A DNA stretch of 64,000 bases, taken from Ignelater luminosus. Lineage: Eukaryota; Arthropoda; Insecta; Coleoptera; Elateridae. Made by a program: the position numbers and the translations under genes. Where the stretch lies: positions 310,001-374,000 of the forward strand of contig VTPC01090585.1 in assembly GCA_011009095.1 (NCBI GenBank), read 5' to 3'. Position 1 is the stretch's first letter. Each line of letters opens with the position of its first letter. Below, one piece after another: positions 1 to 12,916 of this stretch. A model generated the notes under the pieces. It searched no databases. It was not told the DNA's origin and worked only from the letters and a program-made list of their open reading frames with translations.

Positions 1-1139
1 GCAGTTCATGAGGCCATTCTGTATATTTATGTCAACAAATCCGTTCAAACAATTGTAGATTACATGGCTTTGGCGTAGTCTAATGCAAATATCATAATCA
101 CTGAATGCAAATAAGATTTATCGAGTATAAAACGTATTTTATATTTACTTTTTATGAATTATATATTTGTTGTCAATATTTCTTTAATCTTGTTTAAGGC
201 ATTTTTTAAAACTCCCTTTATTTGAAATTCAATAGATATAATAATCTTAATCTCATTTAATACGCCAACTATTAATTTGTAATAACTTTTTTAAGGTTTG
301 GTATTATATGATGATGAGATTTCCTCACAGTTAGGATCTATTTACACATTTCAAATTTAATATGTACATAGTTACTATAATTGACGTGATATTGAACTGC
401 CCTGCAGCATATTACAAACAAAAGAAAAACAATATGTAAATAACTCTAGTATACCAGTTACTCATACCTCTTTCATTTACAAACAAACCAAGCATTCCAG
501 TAAACACAGCGTTTTTCTTGAACGGAACATTAATTACCACTAGACGATATTTGAACTTGTCAAAGTTTCAACTTGTTCCTTTATTAGTATATTTAGTAAG
601 TAAATACAGTTAAAAGCAAATAAAGTAAACAGCCTTCGCTTTAATAAGTGTAGATCAAATATTTTCAGACGGATTACGATCGAAAGATGGCCTATTAAAT
701 AACTAATGTGAATGTCGAATCTTGTAATTACTTGCCCGCCTCTACGAATTTAACTAAAATACTTCTAATAATCAATTTCGTTTAAAAGACATTAATCGAT
801 TTTCTTGTATATTATTCATGTCAAAATAAGAGCTTCTAGTCGCAAAATACAGTCCATTTTATAATAAACCACAATTTAAGCCAATTAAATAGTTTTTAAA
901 TTATTCTATTTATCAAAACCGTGACGGCTACTGTCTCCTCTTAAAGATGTAATTTTCTTCTGTTTCTAAACGAAATCTTCCAGTTCTAATTTCAAGTTAC
1001 ATTTTGCAGTAGTTGCAACTACTTACACGTATATTGCTGAAAACTTACGAAACTTTATTATATTGCCCTCCGGTAATGTAAACACCAGCCATCACTAATC
1101 AGAAGAAAAAAACAGACTAATGACACTTTCTCAAGTTTT
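1..1139. other. AT-rich DNA without a recognisable gene
   Basis: No open frame with coding character and no strong repeat was seen on either strand. If the furin exon at 44898-45050 is read correctly, this lies in the long intron of that gene or beyond it. Confidence 0.5.
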
Positions 1140-1480
1140 CTGTTCAAATATCATGTCATGTCATCCCCAACCTCCCAAATACCGAAAACCCTATATTCCA
1201 CCCGTTACAACTCCATAATCCCAATCTTACTCCAACCTCGTTCACCACCTCCATCATCGTCATCTCAGGTTAACCACCGCGACAATTCTCCAAGGCTACC
1301 CAGACACAACCTTGCCCTCTAACAATCAACTGCACCAAAAGATCACTCCATTCAATCCCATCCACTAATTCCACTCCCAGAGTTTGAGAGAAATGGCTTC
1401 TAAAGCCGCTGCGCCCCTTTGACGTAGCATTTCGATGATTTGATTGATTGGATTCCATAAGGCCAGGTACAGATCAAGAT
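1140..1480. other. C-rich / G-poor strand-asymmetric block
   Basis: The plus strand is conspicuously rich in C and poor in G over roughly 300 bases, unlike the AT-rich surroundings. The longest minus-strand open frame here is 62 codons (1270-1458) and resembles no family I know. It may be a fragment of an older insertion with its own composition. I see no terminal repeats or target duplication. Confidence 0.4.
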
Positions 1481-4017
1481 TCCAACACAAGCCAACCACA
1501 CATTAGTGTATGAAACTAAAGAAAATTTGAAAGCGTCCGAAATCATCGCCCACGCCAAAATTTAGATTTTTAAGTTTGACAGCGTTGTGAAAAGTGCGAT
1601 TCTAGAAATTCCAAACCTTTTCATTAAAAATATCGAGTAGCAATGAAGACAATGTAGTGATATTCTCAAAATTCGCTTTGGACCAAGCAGGGATTGATTA
1701 CCAAGTTTAGTTTTGATTTTCGCAATTTTATTTGATCCAATTCCACGACACACGTATTCTTATATACAAAATCTTAAAGTATGTGTGTTGGGGGTTAAAA
1801 CGCAAGCAAACGACTGAACAGTAAACAAATCCTGTTCAGTACAGACCAAATCAAACTTTCCTTGATTTCAACGCTTCCAAATTTCTAACCACATATGCCT
1901 TTGTTTGCGTTGGAACCTCGGTCTGTACGCGTCCTTAATAGGAACTTTCACCTTCACCATACTCTCGATCATGTAAATTGCAAAGATTAGTAGTAAAGTA
2001 AAAACTCTTTTTGGATCTTCAGACGATGGATTATTTAGACAAACTCTCTCGTGTGACCCCGACTTATTAATGGTTCTTTGGCCAGAACCCAAAATTTAGT
2101 CTGTCGGACTCGTGAGGTTCAATCAAGCGAATAGACACTGTTGTAGTTGCAAAGCTTTTGCTTGTTGCATATTATGTAGATTGAAGACAATGTAAGCGAT
2201 AAGAGCGCTTTCATTGACATTTTGCCTGACTTGTGTGTGGTGTTGCGCGCAAAATTCTTTTATAATTCAAGTGTTACGCGATTTAAAAGAAATTGATATT
2301 CTGCACTGTATATCAACGTCTTTCCACACTGCAATTAAAGATCACTTTAGCAATTCGATATCTGAGTGGGACGTATCACAGGCTTTACTCTATAGAATGC
2401 CTCCATAGAGAAAACACGGGATTAAGATTAGGTGAGTAAGGCATAAGGTCATTTTTCCGTACTAATGCAAGTTGAGATATTGTTTATACACCACTGTTGC
2501 ACAGTTCGAGTTTTGTGTGAAAGAGCTGAATCTTATTGGAAGATCCATCGGTGTTCACAAAAGTGTTATTATTAACTCTAAGGAAGGCAAAAACCGTCAA
2601 GAACACCGCGATTTTTAACCCTCTAAGCCATAATGGAAGAGGATTTTTGCAACGTTGAAACTTTACGTACTGTTAGATTTGCTCTTTCGGTATTCTGATC
2701 ATATCCTATCATTATGAGCATTAAAGATTGTTCAACTGTAAACAATTCTTGTTTTCCGCGATTCAAATGATTCTATGATTGCGTCAAACTAATAAGCACA
2801 CAAACAATTGAAAACATGAAAAATAAGGCTATCAAAACAAACTAATTTTGCGCTCAAACATGACTGTCACCCTGTAAAAACAAGGAGTTTGTAATAAAAT
2901 GTTTATACACTTTATGACTTCGCAGTTCGGAAAACAGAGATCCAATCACTGATGATTGAAGCGTTGGAATGTCTCAGATGTCGTATGGTTTCCTACCGTC
3001 TTATTAGAAAAATTTGTAATACCTAGAAACACTCGTCAACTGAGTATGCACGAAGAAGCAAACCAGATAGGTGTTTGACAAGAATTTTGTATACCATCCT
3101 GATAGTTGTACTGTCGAACTTAATGATCAACGTGGAATGATTCAATACAGTTTGACTATCCTGACGGAAAAAAAACCTTGAGAGATTAAAGAACAATTAT
3201 TAAACTTCGAGAATTTTATAAGATATTGTTGTTAGAAGACACTAAACTTCAATAGTTGTCTGAACATTACCTAAAATTCCTAATTGGTTCCGCATTCATT
3301 GAGGGATGAATAGAAGTTGATAATTCTTCGGTACAAAGGTTATAAGCAAGGAGTGGCAGAGATTAGTTGATACGTCATGTTAAGAATTGGTGACGTACTC
3401 GTGTCAGTGGTGCAACATTAAGAAGTATACAGGTAAAGAATTTTGAGACGTCTCGACCGCTGATAAATCAGTTGTTTCGCATTAACTGTGTCACTATCTT
3501 ACGAAAATTGCATGTGTATGATTGTCCAACCAACTTTACTAAGACACCGTCCCTTGGATATAAGAGATTTATCATTTTATACGCACTCTGACAACTGCTT
3601 GATGATACTCTTGTAAAGATTTTGGGCAATCTTATACTTTGTTTGCTCTGTCGTTTAGCAGACTAAACTGGTTGTTGTCAGAGTGGTCCGAGAAACTAGA
3701 CGTCTAGAAACTCCCGAATCGAACCAGCCAAAAATCTAAAATTCAACCTTTCGTCAAGTCAAAGAAATAAGTAATTCAATATTATGTTACCATATTGAGG
3801 GCAAAGTACCCACAAACTTCGGAACCAAATTGGGCTAGTTCTCAAGACAAAATTGCCATCTGTTCTAGGTTTAAAAGGAGTAGTGACTTTTCGGATGGCT
3901 TAGACATTGAGCTTGTTGAGTCATTAAAAATCTCGTAGTATTCAATCGAAGATAAAAACAATAAGAAACTGTTCGCCCAAAATGAACACTCTGAATCCGT
4001 CTGGTCGGGGTCAGTCA
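1481..4017. other. No recognisable gene; small hairpins
   Basis: Only short frames interrupted by stops occur. Two small perfect inverted repeats stand out: actgaacag at 1813-1821 with its complement at 1832-1840, and a 12-bp pair at 3584-3595 and 3674-3685. GC is slightly higher than at the window start, so a decayed insertion is possible but unproven. Confidence 0.4.
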
Positions 4018-4310
4018 GTCAATTTAACGCTCAGAAATATTTTTCAAAAAGTGATTTGATCTAGATTCCATTTTGCCCAACAAAACATAACGCAAAAGGT
4101 CATGTCGTTGAGTTTTCTGGAAAAAAGTGAAAATGAAGCAAGTTCAGAAAAATGTGACGAAAAATATATTAGATAGTACACTAATCAAGAAATTATTGCC
4201 AAAAGAGAAGAAGGAAAAGAACTGAAACAAAACGATATCAAAACAAAAAGTTCAATTTAATGCCAGAAAATATTTCTTTATTAAGCGATTTAATCTAGAT
4301 TCTTTTTCTA
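4018..4310 (+). repeat. Two diverged copies of a ~60-bp unit
   Basis: The segments at about 4018-4070 and 4249-4303 align along their length. Each contains a CAATTTAAYGC block, then AAATATTT, then a shared 'gattt.atctagatt' block. The offset is about 231 bp, and identity is partial, roughly three quarters by eye. It may be an old tandem duplication or two fragments of one repeat. No coding content. Confidence 0.4.
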
Positions 4311-7300
4311 AAATTTAAACAATTTTGATATAAGCTAGATTTAAACCCAAAGCAGAATTTTACTGCTTTTTCATTTTTCTCAGTCAGACGCAACTCAAAA
4401 GTTCCCCCCAAAGAAGGGAAAATGAAAAGATTCAAAAAAAACGATGCGAGACAGGATTGTGGAATGTTCAACATGGCCACGCGATCAAACAAACAAAGGA
4501 AAAGTTTCAAAAAGAGCAAATATTTTATTTTTGGAAGCTATGGGTCGCTTATAGTTTCAAATTATGCGCCTGGGAGATGTCCTGTAGAAACTAAACTCAT
4601 GTCAGTTTTGTTTATTATTTTAGTTAGGGCCTGTTTTCTTTGCACGATAGTATAAGGTCTGTTACAATTACAAAGCGTTTAAAAACAATTTATTTCAAAT
4701 GATGATAAGGATCGTTAAAGCAGTTACATTTTTTTGGAACTCAATAATTTTCTTTTAAATCGATCTTCATTTCTTTTACTCTTAGAAAAACATTAATAGG
4801 TTTGGGGTTTTTGTAGCGCTATAATAAACATAATAACATTTACATGTAACTATAAAAACAAGAGGCACGCAAACAGATCAAAAAAACGAAAAAACCTTTC
4901 AACAATCATCACATTTTATGTAACTTCAATTTCTATTCTAAAATAGTATAAAATCACATATGTATATATAAACTTTTTGATTAGATAATTAAGTCACATA
5001 ATTTTCAGAGTAACCTAATTAACTTTTTATCGCATCAATATCCTTAGCTATTAGCTCCAATTCTTTCAGAGCAAATTGCACTAGGAAACTTCTTTTTTCA
5101 ATTTCCCAAATGGGATTCAAAGTTAGGAAAACTTAACATTACCAACTTATCGCTTTTCTCATTAAGCAACTAACACTCTAATTGATTAAAACCACACTTA
5201 TCACATCTGAACAATGCTCTAACTTCTATAAACTATCAACAATTGCTAACTAACATAACATGATTTCTATAATGTCACGTATAAATTATTAACTGCATAG
5301 ATTAACTAATTAGTAGTTACATCGCTGGAATTTTCCATTTAAATTTAATTTAAAATCGTGCAGAAAAATCGTTGTAATAATTTTACAAAACATTTGCTTT
5401 TGAATAATGTGCCGGCAAAACAGGTGTGCGTCGACAAAATCGCATCTGCAAAGAATGAATCAAATTCAAATGTAATTGCTTGAAACTGAATCACTTTATA
5501 TCTTTGGAACTCCATATAAAATTAGCACTTTTTTAAAGAAAGGCGGAACACATTAGTTGATGAATATAAAGCATTCTTCAACTATAATATAATACGATGT
5601 ATCATGCGCCCCCAAAAAACTCCATTTAATAAATTAATGTCTATAGAATTTTTTTATTATTCTTATCATATTAAAAGTTGTTGAATACATTATAATTTAC
5701 CTATACATGATTTATTAATGTTGTTTATACATCAGATAAGTGTTTAAAGTTTTTATATATAGAACATATAAACAAGCAGTCAATCATACGTTTGGCAATA
5801 AAACAAGAATTTAACGAGGCAGATTGCAATAGCTATAACTAATTTATAAACAAAGTGCACTTTGTTTTTTTAAGAAAAATGTTGATATAAGTTGTTAGGA
5901 TAATAATCTTATTAAGACAATATTTTCTGTTTATAACGTCACAAGTTATAAAAGATATAAAAAGTTGAGATTGTTTATAATTATCAACATTAAAAGACAT
6001 CTTAATTATTGCAATATTAATCAAATTCGGTAACAAAATCTTTCTTCTATGGAACGTGCTGTATACACTACCGCCCTTCGACATAATTAAATGGGTCGAT
6101 TCAGGTTGATAAATCTTTACGTTTAAAAATAGATTGCATTTAAAAACGAATACATTATTTTCTTTCGCACCCTCCCACCAGGTTTGGTATGGTTTTGAGG
6201 AAATATTAATAGCACTCGATTTGTGCCTAAAACTGTTATCACCAAATTAGCATCTTCATCATTTGTTTTATTAACTATTACGACAAAACCTTATTGTTAG
6301 ATATTTTGCGACGATTATTTTAATGAGCCTAATTACATGATTCTTTACATGATGTATACCATCACATGCGAACTCGTAAACATTAACATTAAGTTTACAT
6401 TATAAAATGAGATTGTTTCTAAGGACAACAGCGATGGGATTTGTTGACATATTAAAAACAGTTTTTGAATATTTGATGAGGGAAGATTATAACGTCAAAG
6501 TGGATATTTATAAAACAATTTGGAAACATAAATAAGCCTTTGCATATATTTCAATATGCATATATATATATTATCGTTGCGTCATACATCAAAAAGCGTT
6601 AGCTATAAAACTAAATTAGCAAATAAATTGCGTTTATAGGAAATAAAATTATACACAGATGTCATACAACGTTTAATATTTATGATTTATTATTGTAGTC
6701 TAATTACAAGCTGATGTAATCTCAATAACTGATCGAATAAAAAAATAATTTGCTTCATCGGTAGCTGATGATTATCTTTTTTATATAGTAGGACGACATG
6801 ATAACACAATTTTCTTCGGTTGAAATTGTTTTGTGAACATTACTTTCGACAACTATGAGAAATGTCGTGAGAAACATAAGAGATATGGTGTAGATGCTGT
6901 GAAAGCAGACTTCTACAAGAATGGTGTTATTTGATTTCCAAAACCTGATCAATCCTAAAGACCCAATCAGTCCAAAACTTAAATAGTTATACTGTTTTAA
7001 AAAGTCTGACCTGCCAAAAAAGTCCAATGTGAATCTCAAAGTTGAAGAGATTATAAGAGAAAGGATTAGAGTTTGCTCCAAACTTATGGCCTTCAGATCA
7101 AGCCTTTCAATAATACATAAAACAGTACTTGGTTTCGAACAACGAAATCCACAAGTGCGCAAATAGATTACTTGGAAAGCTTTGGAAAAATTCCCGATAT
7201 TTTACCTCAAGTTAAAAAAATTCTGATTATGAAAATCTATTTTGATCGTTTTTGTAAGTTTCATCGATCATTTTGAGTTTTCACATTTATAAATTTTTTC

Positions 7301-7969
7301 AAATTTTGAACTTTTGCCTTTGCAATTTAGTTAATAAATAAAAAGAAAACCACATCAAATCAGTGCGGATTCCTTTACTACCACTCTATCCAGTTTTTTT
7401 GTTAATGTAACAAATTAAGGAACATAGCATTTTATTTTCATTGATTGTCATCTTCTTGACAAAGAACTACAGTGAAAGAGAATGAATTAAATTAATATAG
7501 TACAGACTGCAAAGTCAAAATAGATTACTGGATTAACAATAGATAAGTATGATGAAATCAAGTCTAAGATACTTGACATTTATTAATAATTACTAGACTA
7601 TATGTTTCATCCACATTGTGTCGTATCGAAATACGATTTTGGCTTTCAAATAATCCTGGTACCATGAAGCATGTATCGCGTTTTTGATGGAAACAAAATA
7701 AAGCAAATCCCGATCCAAACTCGAGATATACTGATGTGAAAATAGTTAATGGAGGACGAAACTGATCATCTTCGAAGCAACAAAGCGACGGAGAGGGTAT
7801 GTCTTACTTTTTGTTACCTCAACAGTCTTAAGAACTACATAATAGTAGTTTCAACGAATTACAACAAGGCCCAAGGCTGGCCTGGGTCTTTTTTTCAGAT
7901 TTATTTCTGAAATGTCAGATGAGATTTAACAATTTAACCAATTTTTTCTAAGAATTTACAAAGAACGCC
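4311..7969. other. No recognisable gene
   Basis: Strongly AT-rich with homopolymer runs. The longest frame (minus, 6755-7162, 135 codons) is rich in I, L and S as expected of antisense AT-rich DNA, and it matches nothing I recognise. I treat it as non-coding. Confidence 0.5.
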
Positions 7970-8021
7970 GTTAACAAGATAAAAGAAGTGAGTTTTTGCA
8001 GTTAGCAAGATAAAAGAAGAT
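7970..8021 (+). repeat. Short direct repeat, 31-bp period
   Basis: The 21-mer at 7970-7990 recurs with few changes from 8001. Both carry the core CAAGATAAAAGAAG. Two units only. Confidence 0.5.
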
Positions 8022-8468
8022 ATTTTGTTTTATAACGTCTAACATAAGCTGATTTTACAAGAATTCCTAACCTTAAAAATTGAAAATCTGCTTGTTAAAA
8101 ACAGACCAGCTTATCAGTTATAAACAAAAGAAAAGATCGTGTGCTGTTTTTAGAAAATAAAGAATCTACTACTACTAGTCGTTTCTTGTAGATTTATAGA
8201 ATTTTTACTATTTCTACAATAATGTACGACTAACACAGTATTTTAAAATCTCACATTAATGTGTCACTGTAATGTACTAGCACTTTATTTTAGAGCAATA
8301 TCATGTTGCAATAAAATGATGATAATATTACAGTTATTATAAAAATGTTGAAATTGACTCTATCTGTATTTAAGATCAATAAATGTTTTTATATCGCGAT
8401 CTACATTATATTAAATCTACGTAACATGTTTAATAACCCTTAAAAAGAATAGAAATTTATTTCATCAC

Positions 8469-8492
8469 AAAACCAATTACATAATTGGTTTT
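8469..8492. repeat. Perfect 11-bp-arm palindrome
   Basis: Arms AAAACCAATTA (8469-8479) and its exact complement (8482-8492) are separated by CA. It could extrude as a small cruciform. No neighbouring gene gives it a role. Confidence 0.55.
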
Positions 8493-9084
8493 CATATTTT
8501 TTTAAATCTCCATTTACATATAGCAATATAGAGATATATTTTATTTAACCAAAAGAAAATTCTAAAACCGAAATTACAAATTTTGTCATTCAAGGAAAAA
8601 ACCTTTCTTATTATTCTGCTTATCCATCAAAAGTGGAGCGTAAAATCAGGTTCTACAAACATGTCAGCAGGAAAATGTATTAACTTACAAAATTCCTCGT
8701 TTTAAATAATCGATATAGTACCTCTTAGAATAGTATTCGAGAAAGTTTTCTAACTTTACACTAACACTGCATAGGATGATCATATTTCTATACATAATTT
8801 TGCTATTGTTAAACTTTATTAATTATTAATTTCGCTAAAATTTATGGTTGTTTTAAAACTTAATTAATGTTCGTGATTTAGTAAATAATTAATAACTTCA
8901 TTAAATAAAACTCTGAAAGCGCAGCGCGCTTTTATACACATTTTCTGCTCTCGTCATATAAAGTTAACCAATCTTTTTGGCGTTCGATTTACTCGTTTCA
9001 ACCATTTAGGTTATTTACAAGAAAACAACGAAAACGCGCCTTAAGGATTGATGTTTAAATTCGACCCATTTTCCAAAAGTTACC

Positions 9085-9213
9085 AGGATTCTGGTTGTCG
9101 AGATTTTTGATTGTCGGGATTCGAGTCTGTCGGAGTTTTCATTTGTTGGTATCACGGTAATAATGAATTGTCTGGATTTGAGTGTTGGAATTCTTGACTG
9201 TCGGAATTTTAAA
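9085..9213 (+). repeat. Degenerate ~16-bp tandem array (TTGTCGGGATT-type units)
   Basis: About seven head-to-tail units of roughly 16 bp, each starting with a variant of TTGTCGG or CTGTCGG followed by a T-rich tail. Examples are TTGTCGGGATTCGAGT at about 9111 and CTGTCGGAATTTT at about 9198. One central unit is expanded or interrupted. The period is not a multiple of three, so the apparent minus-strand frame across it (9015-9272) is an artefact. Confidence 0.6.
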
Positions 9214-10430
9214 CGAATCCACCCCACCACCCACCCCTCGACTCTGCTATGCAAGTGTAAAACAATATTCAAAGGGGGGAAATAAGAAGGTAGAAGTAAA
9301 AATCTTTACATTACAATAAATGCTTGATCTGGATCTGATCGTCAAAAGAACAACAAAAAGTTTTTCTCTGTAGCAACACAATATTGAAGCTTATAATATA
9401 TGCAATGCTTTGTAGGTGATTTTGAATGAATTCAAATAATTCACTCAAACAAAAATAAAAAAAATTTTGCTCGTGGAACTATTTCGAGGATATTTACCTG
9501 CAGCGAATGACCATCAACGTCGAGATATTTATTAGCTGACTTTTCCATATAAATCTTACGGGTTCGCAGACGCCGAAAAGAAAGCCCGACGAATAGTAGC
9601 AAAGTTGCTGCAATACGAAATCATTCAAGAATTCGTTTTTTAAGTAAAAGGCCAAATTCTGCTTTATATCAAAAGTGCATTGACCGATTAAAGTAGATTT
9701 GGGGCATTAACATTTGATAATCGATTCTAATTATTAGAGAATCTACCACTGAAATATTCAAGAGAGTTCAACAATATTTCGATTTGTAAGAAGTTTCGAA
9801 ACAATATATAATGTTAGAAGAAGAACGTTAATGTTAAATAAAAATTCATTGATCTCCCGTCGACGTTTTGGTACCAATACGACCTTGAACATTCTATTCT
9901 TAAAAACTCTCAAAGTGATCTATGAGGAAATGTGCGTTACAACCAAGCTTTACCAAAATTTGGACAATTTTTTTTTCTTCTTTGCAATTAGACATTCAAG
10001 TTTGACGTAATCAAATTCACAGCAAGCAAAAATATTAAGATTTGTAGTATTGGTATCTTATCAAAAAAGTCATTTGAAGATTTTAGACTAACCTTTTCCA
10101 ATTCAACAAATTCGAACCAGTAATTAAATCATTTTTCATTAGTGATTCTTGGTATTCGTCAAAAAACGGCATCAAAACTATGTATCACTGAAGACGTTAA
10201 TAAAATTAACGAAAAAAATAATTGTTGACAATTTGAATAAGCGTCGATTTTGTGAATGGACATTTAAATCTTCTGGGCATAGGAAAAAAAGACTGTGCAA
10301 AATGGGGCATGTTATTAGTTAGATACAGCAAGAGTAAATTTAATTAAAGCTCTAACGACTAATCACAACAATATTAAATATCATACTACAATTAGACCCA
10401 AGACGCTTCCTTGGAAATAGCCTATACATA
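9214..10430. other. No recognisable gene
   Basis: AT-rich. A plus-strand stretch near 10200-10275 can be read as 'LNKRRFCEWTF', faintly like the segment before the first catalytic Asp of mariner transposases. Stops and the lack of any flanking motif make this unconvincing. Confidence 0.35.
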
Positions 10431-10432
10431 TA

Positions 10433-10459
10433 CAAGGTGTGACAATAAAGTTCGGTAAG
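10433..10459 (+). repeat. mariner left terminal inverted repeat
   Basis: 27 bp beginning CAAGGTGTGACAATAAAG, exact inverted match of 11719-11745. Preceded by TA at 10431-10432. Confidence 0.95.
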
Positions 10460-10504
10460 TGATTTAAAAAAAGGTACTTACACAAATAGTAGATGAAAAA
10501 TATT

Positions 10505-11548
10505 TTACTGTCCTTCGAAGTAATCCCCCCCAGATACAACGCACTTCTGGCAACGCTCGTACAGTTGTTGGAAACTGCGTGAGAAGTCCTCCATTGGAAT
10601 GGCCTTCAACTCCGACGTAACGTTTTCTTTGATCTCTTCAATTCCGGAAAATCTCTTCCCTTTCAGCGACGACTTCAGGCGGGGAAACAAGAAAAAGTCA
10701 GCCGGAGCCAAATCCGGTGAATACGGGGGGTGACTGATCTCAGGAACTCCTTTGTCGGCCAAAAACTTCTTCACTATGCATGCCGTGTGGGATGGTGCAT
10801 TATCATGCAAAAGGAACCAGCCTCTTCCTTGTGCAAGTTGGGGACGCACTCGTCGAATTCGCGCCAGCAGACGTTGCAGAACCTGCAAATAAAATTCTTT
10901 GTTGACCGTTTGACCCTGAGGTAGAAACTCCTTATGGATAATCCCATGTCGGTCAAAGAAGGCAAACAGCATGGTTTTCGTCTTTGACTTCTGGAGTCGA
11001 GATTTGGTGTGTCTTGGGGAACTGGGACTCCGCCATTCCATGCTTTGCCGTTTTGTTTCAGGGTCGTACTCGAAACACCACGACTCATCACCGGTCACAA
11101 TTGAATCCAAGAATGTTGGGTCGTTATCACACGTGCTGATGAAGTCGCCGCATGCGTCAAATCTTTGGAGTTTTTGTTCGTCTGTGAGAAAATGGGGAAC
11201 AAATCGAGAACAGATCTTTCGCTTCTGCAAGTCGTTTTTCAAGATGAGACGGACTGTTTCACGGTTAATTCCCACTTCTTCGGCCAACAATCGCACAGTC
11301 ATTCGACGGTCCTTTGTTACCAGTTCTCGGACTGCTTTCACAGAATCGTCATTTCTCGACGTCGACGGTCTTCCACTCCTAGGCGCATCATCTATCGAGT
11401 CCCGTCCCTCACGAAAACGTTTAAACCATTCCGATACACATTTCAAGGTTACTGCTTCATGCCCGTAAACTTCCTTTAGCATTAAATGAGTTTCTGTTAT
11501 TGTTTTCCCTAATTTAAAACAAAACTTTATATTTGCTCTTTGCTCCAT
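10505..11548 (-). CDS. mariner transposase, DD34D, apparently intact
   Basis: This encodes a 347-residue transposase that would excise and reinsert the element at TA sites by cut-and-paste. The N-terminal part (about residues 1-110) carries paired helix-turn-helix regions for binding the inverted repeats, with an RSGRP linker at 57-61. A variant of the WVPHEL motif reads FVPHFL at 116-121. The catalytic triad is complete: D154 in VTGDESW, D249 in LLHDNAPSH, and D284 in YSPDLAPADFF, with exactly 34 residues between the last two, which defines mariner. Length matches the usual 345-350. The ATG at 11546-11548 is preferred because homologues begin at the same MEQRANIKF-type N-terminus. No stop or frameshift is seen, so the protein may be functional. 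Confidence 0.95.
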   Translation of the reverse strand: MEQRANIKFCFKLGKTITETHLMLKEVYGHEAVTLKCVSEWFKRFREGRDSIDDAPRSGRPSTSRNDDSVKAVRELVTKDRRMTVRLLAEEVGINRETVRLILKNDLQKRKICSRFVPHFLTDEQKLQRFDACGDFISTCDNDPTFLDSIVTGDESWCFEYDPETKRQSMEWRSPSSPRHTKSRLQKSKTKTMLFAFFDRHGIIHKEFLPQGQTVNKEFYLQVLQRLLARIRRVRPQLAQGRGWFLLHDNAPSHTACIVKKFLADKGVPEISHPPYSPDLAPADFFLFPRLKSSLKGKRFSGIEEIKENVTSELKAIPMEDFSRSFQQLYERCQKCVVSGGDYFEGQ

Positions 11549-11718
11549 TTTTCGACAATTACGCGCGAACCTTTCATCACCCGCATTAACAGGCTGTCAT
11601 CGACAGACGCGTTCATGCAGCGACCAGACAGGTTAGGACATGTTCGGGCAGGAGTTAAGCCATGTGTTGTCGCTTTCGGAAATATGAAAAACCTTTCGGC
11701 ATCAAAAATACAACGGTG

Positions 11719-11745
11719 CTTACCGAACTTTATTGTCACACCTTG
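11719..11745 (-). repeat. mariner right terminal inverted repeat
   Basis: 27 bp, exact inverted match of 10433-10459. Followed by TA at 11746-11747. It lies upstream of the transposase start. Confidence 0.95.
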
Positions 11746-11747
11746 TA

Positions 11748-12916
11748 TATATAGTTAATGTTTTGGAATCAATTGATTAACGACTAATTTAGAGATGGAC
11801 TGAAAATGAAATTTATACCGACCCAAACCAAATACTATTTTTTTTAAATTTAACCATTGAAGGTCTCAGAACGAGTTGGAGCAAAGCATGAACTTCATTC
11901 AAAACCATGCCTTGTCAGAATTTTTCAATCCAGCTGAATGAAAAAATGATTTTTGTGTTTGATTGGATCCGTCGGTCAAAAAAATGTGAATGTTTTGAGC
12001 GGCTACAAAAAAACTTCCTTTTTAAGATGCAGTTGGAAAAGTTACCATAACGAGTAATAACTAATGTTATGAAATGCCAAATAGAAATGTTTCGACCCAG
12101 AAATAATTTTTGTTAAATCGATTCAATTTATTCACATTCATTTAGATTGTCTTTGAGAAATAATATTTCAGATTGGATCAACAATACGACGTAATATGTA
12201 AATGTTATTTCTCTAACTTAATTAGAATTTTTCTAACTTAAAATTGTTGACTTTCGTTACATCATTAGACAATGCTGCAATTAACAATAACTTTTTACTC
12301 CGACCACACTTGCATAAGAAACTTTCTTCAAGTAAATATTTTGCAATAACATTATTTGCACTTCTTATATTATGTCCGTATTGTAGGCGTTATTGCAAAA
12401 TTAAGATTCAAGCAAATAGAACTTAATTATTCATCTAGCATAAGCAATCGACATTTACATTAAGTTTATACGTCTTTTGTAACTTTTGTAACTTCACTTT
12501 ATTGCCCCGTTTGTTTCTAAATTCTGAAGAATCAGAACAACACAATAATTATTTGTAATGAAATGAATAACAGTTAAAAGCAAGTTAATTATTTTACAGC
12601 AATTTCTTCCCGTATACTTCAGAAAGTTTCATAAAACAATAACACGCTTTTATAACAATAATAAGTTCCAATTAGACAAACTAATGTAGAATATTTGTGT
12701 AATTTTCGTTGTCGTTAACTTTCTACAGCGTTGTCGCCCAACTTTAGAAATGTTAATTTAATTACCGCATTATATTAATAGCAACTTTTAAACAACGTGT
12801 TTTAAGAAGAAATTATGGATAACTAAGATTAAATATTGAAGGGATGTGGTTAATTGCAAAAACTGTAAAATTTGCATTTTCGCTGAGAATTCTGTGGAGG
12901 TCTTCAAATACCTTTT
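11748..12916. other. No recognisable gene
   Basis: AT-rich DNA with short frames only. Confidence 0.5.

Larger units (their letters stand above)
10431..11747 (-). mobile_element. Complete mariner element (DD34D) with 27-bp identical terminal inverted repeats
   Basis: Two 27-bp ends, starting CAAGGTGTGACAATAAAG, are exact inverted copies at 10433-10459 and 11719-11745. Each is flanked by TA, the mariner target duplication. Element length is about 1313 bp, typical of autonomous mariners. It holds one uninterrupted transposase gene on the minus strand with a leader of about 170 bp. Identical ends plus an intact frame indicate a recent insertion. It sits inside the presumed long intron of the furin-like gene and is transcribed in the same direction as that gene. 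Confidence 0.95.

Noticed and set aside
6755-7162. 135-codon minus-strand frame
   Set aside because: Low-complexity I/L/S-rich composition, no domain, no splice signals or homologue I recognise. Chance open frame.
10195-10290. Plus-strand 'LTKKI...NKRRFCEWTF' similarity to mariner transposases
   Set aside because: Short, stop-flanked, and no catalytic or terminal sequences nearby.
10774-11479. Several long frames on both strands inside the mariner
   Set aside because: Shadow frames of the intact transposase gene.
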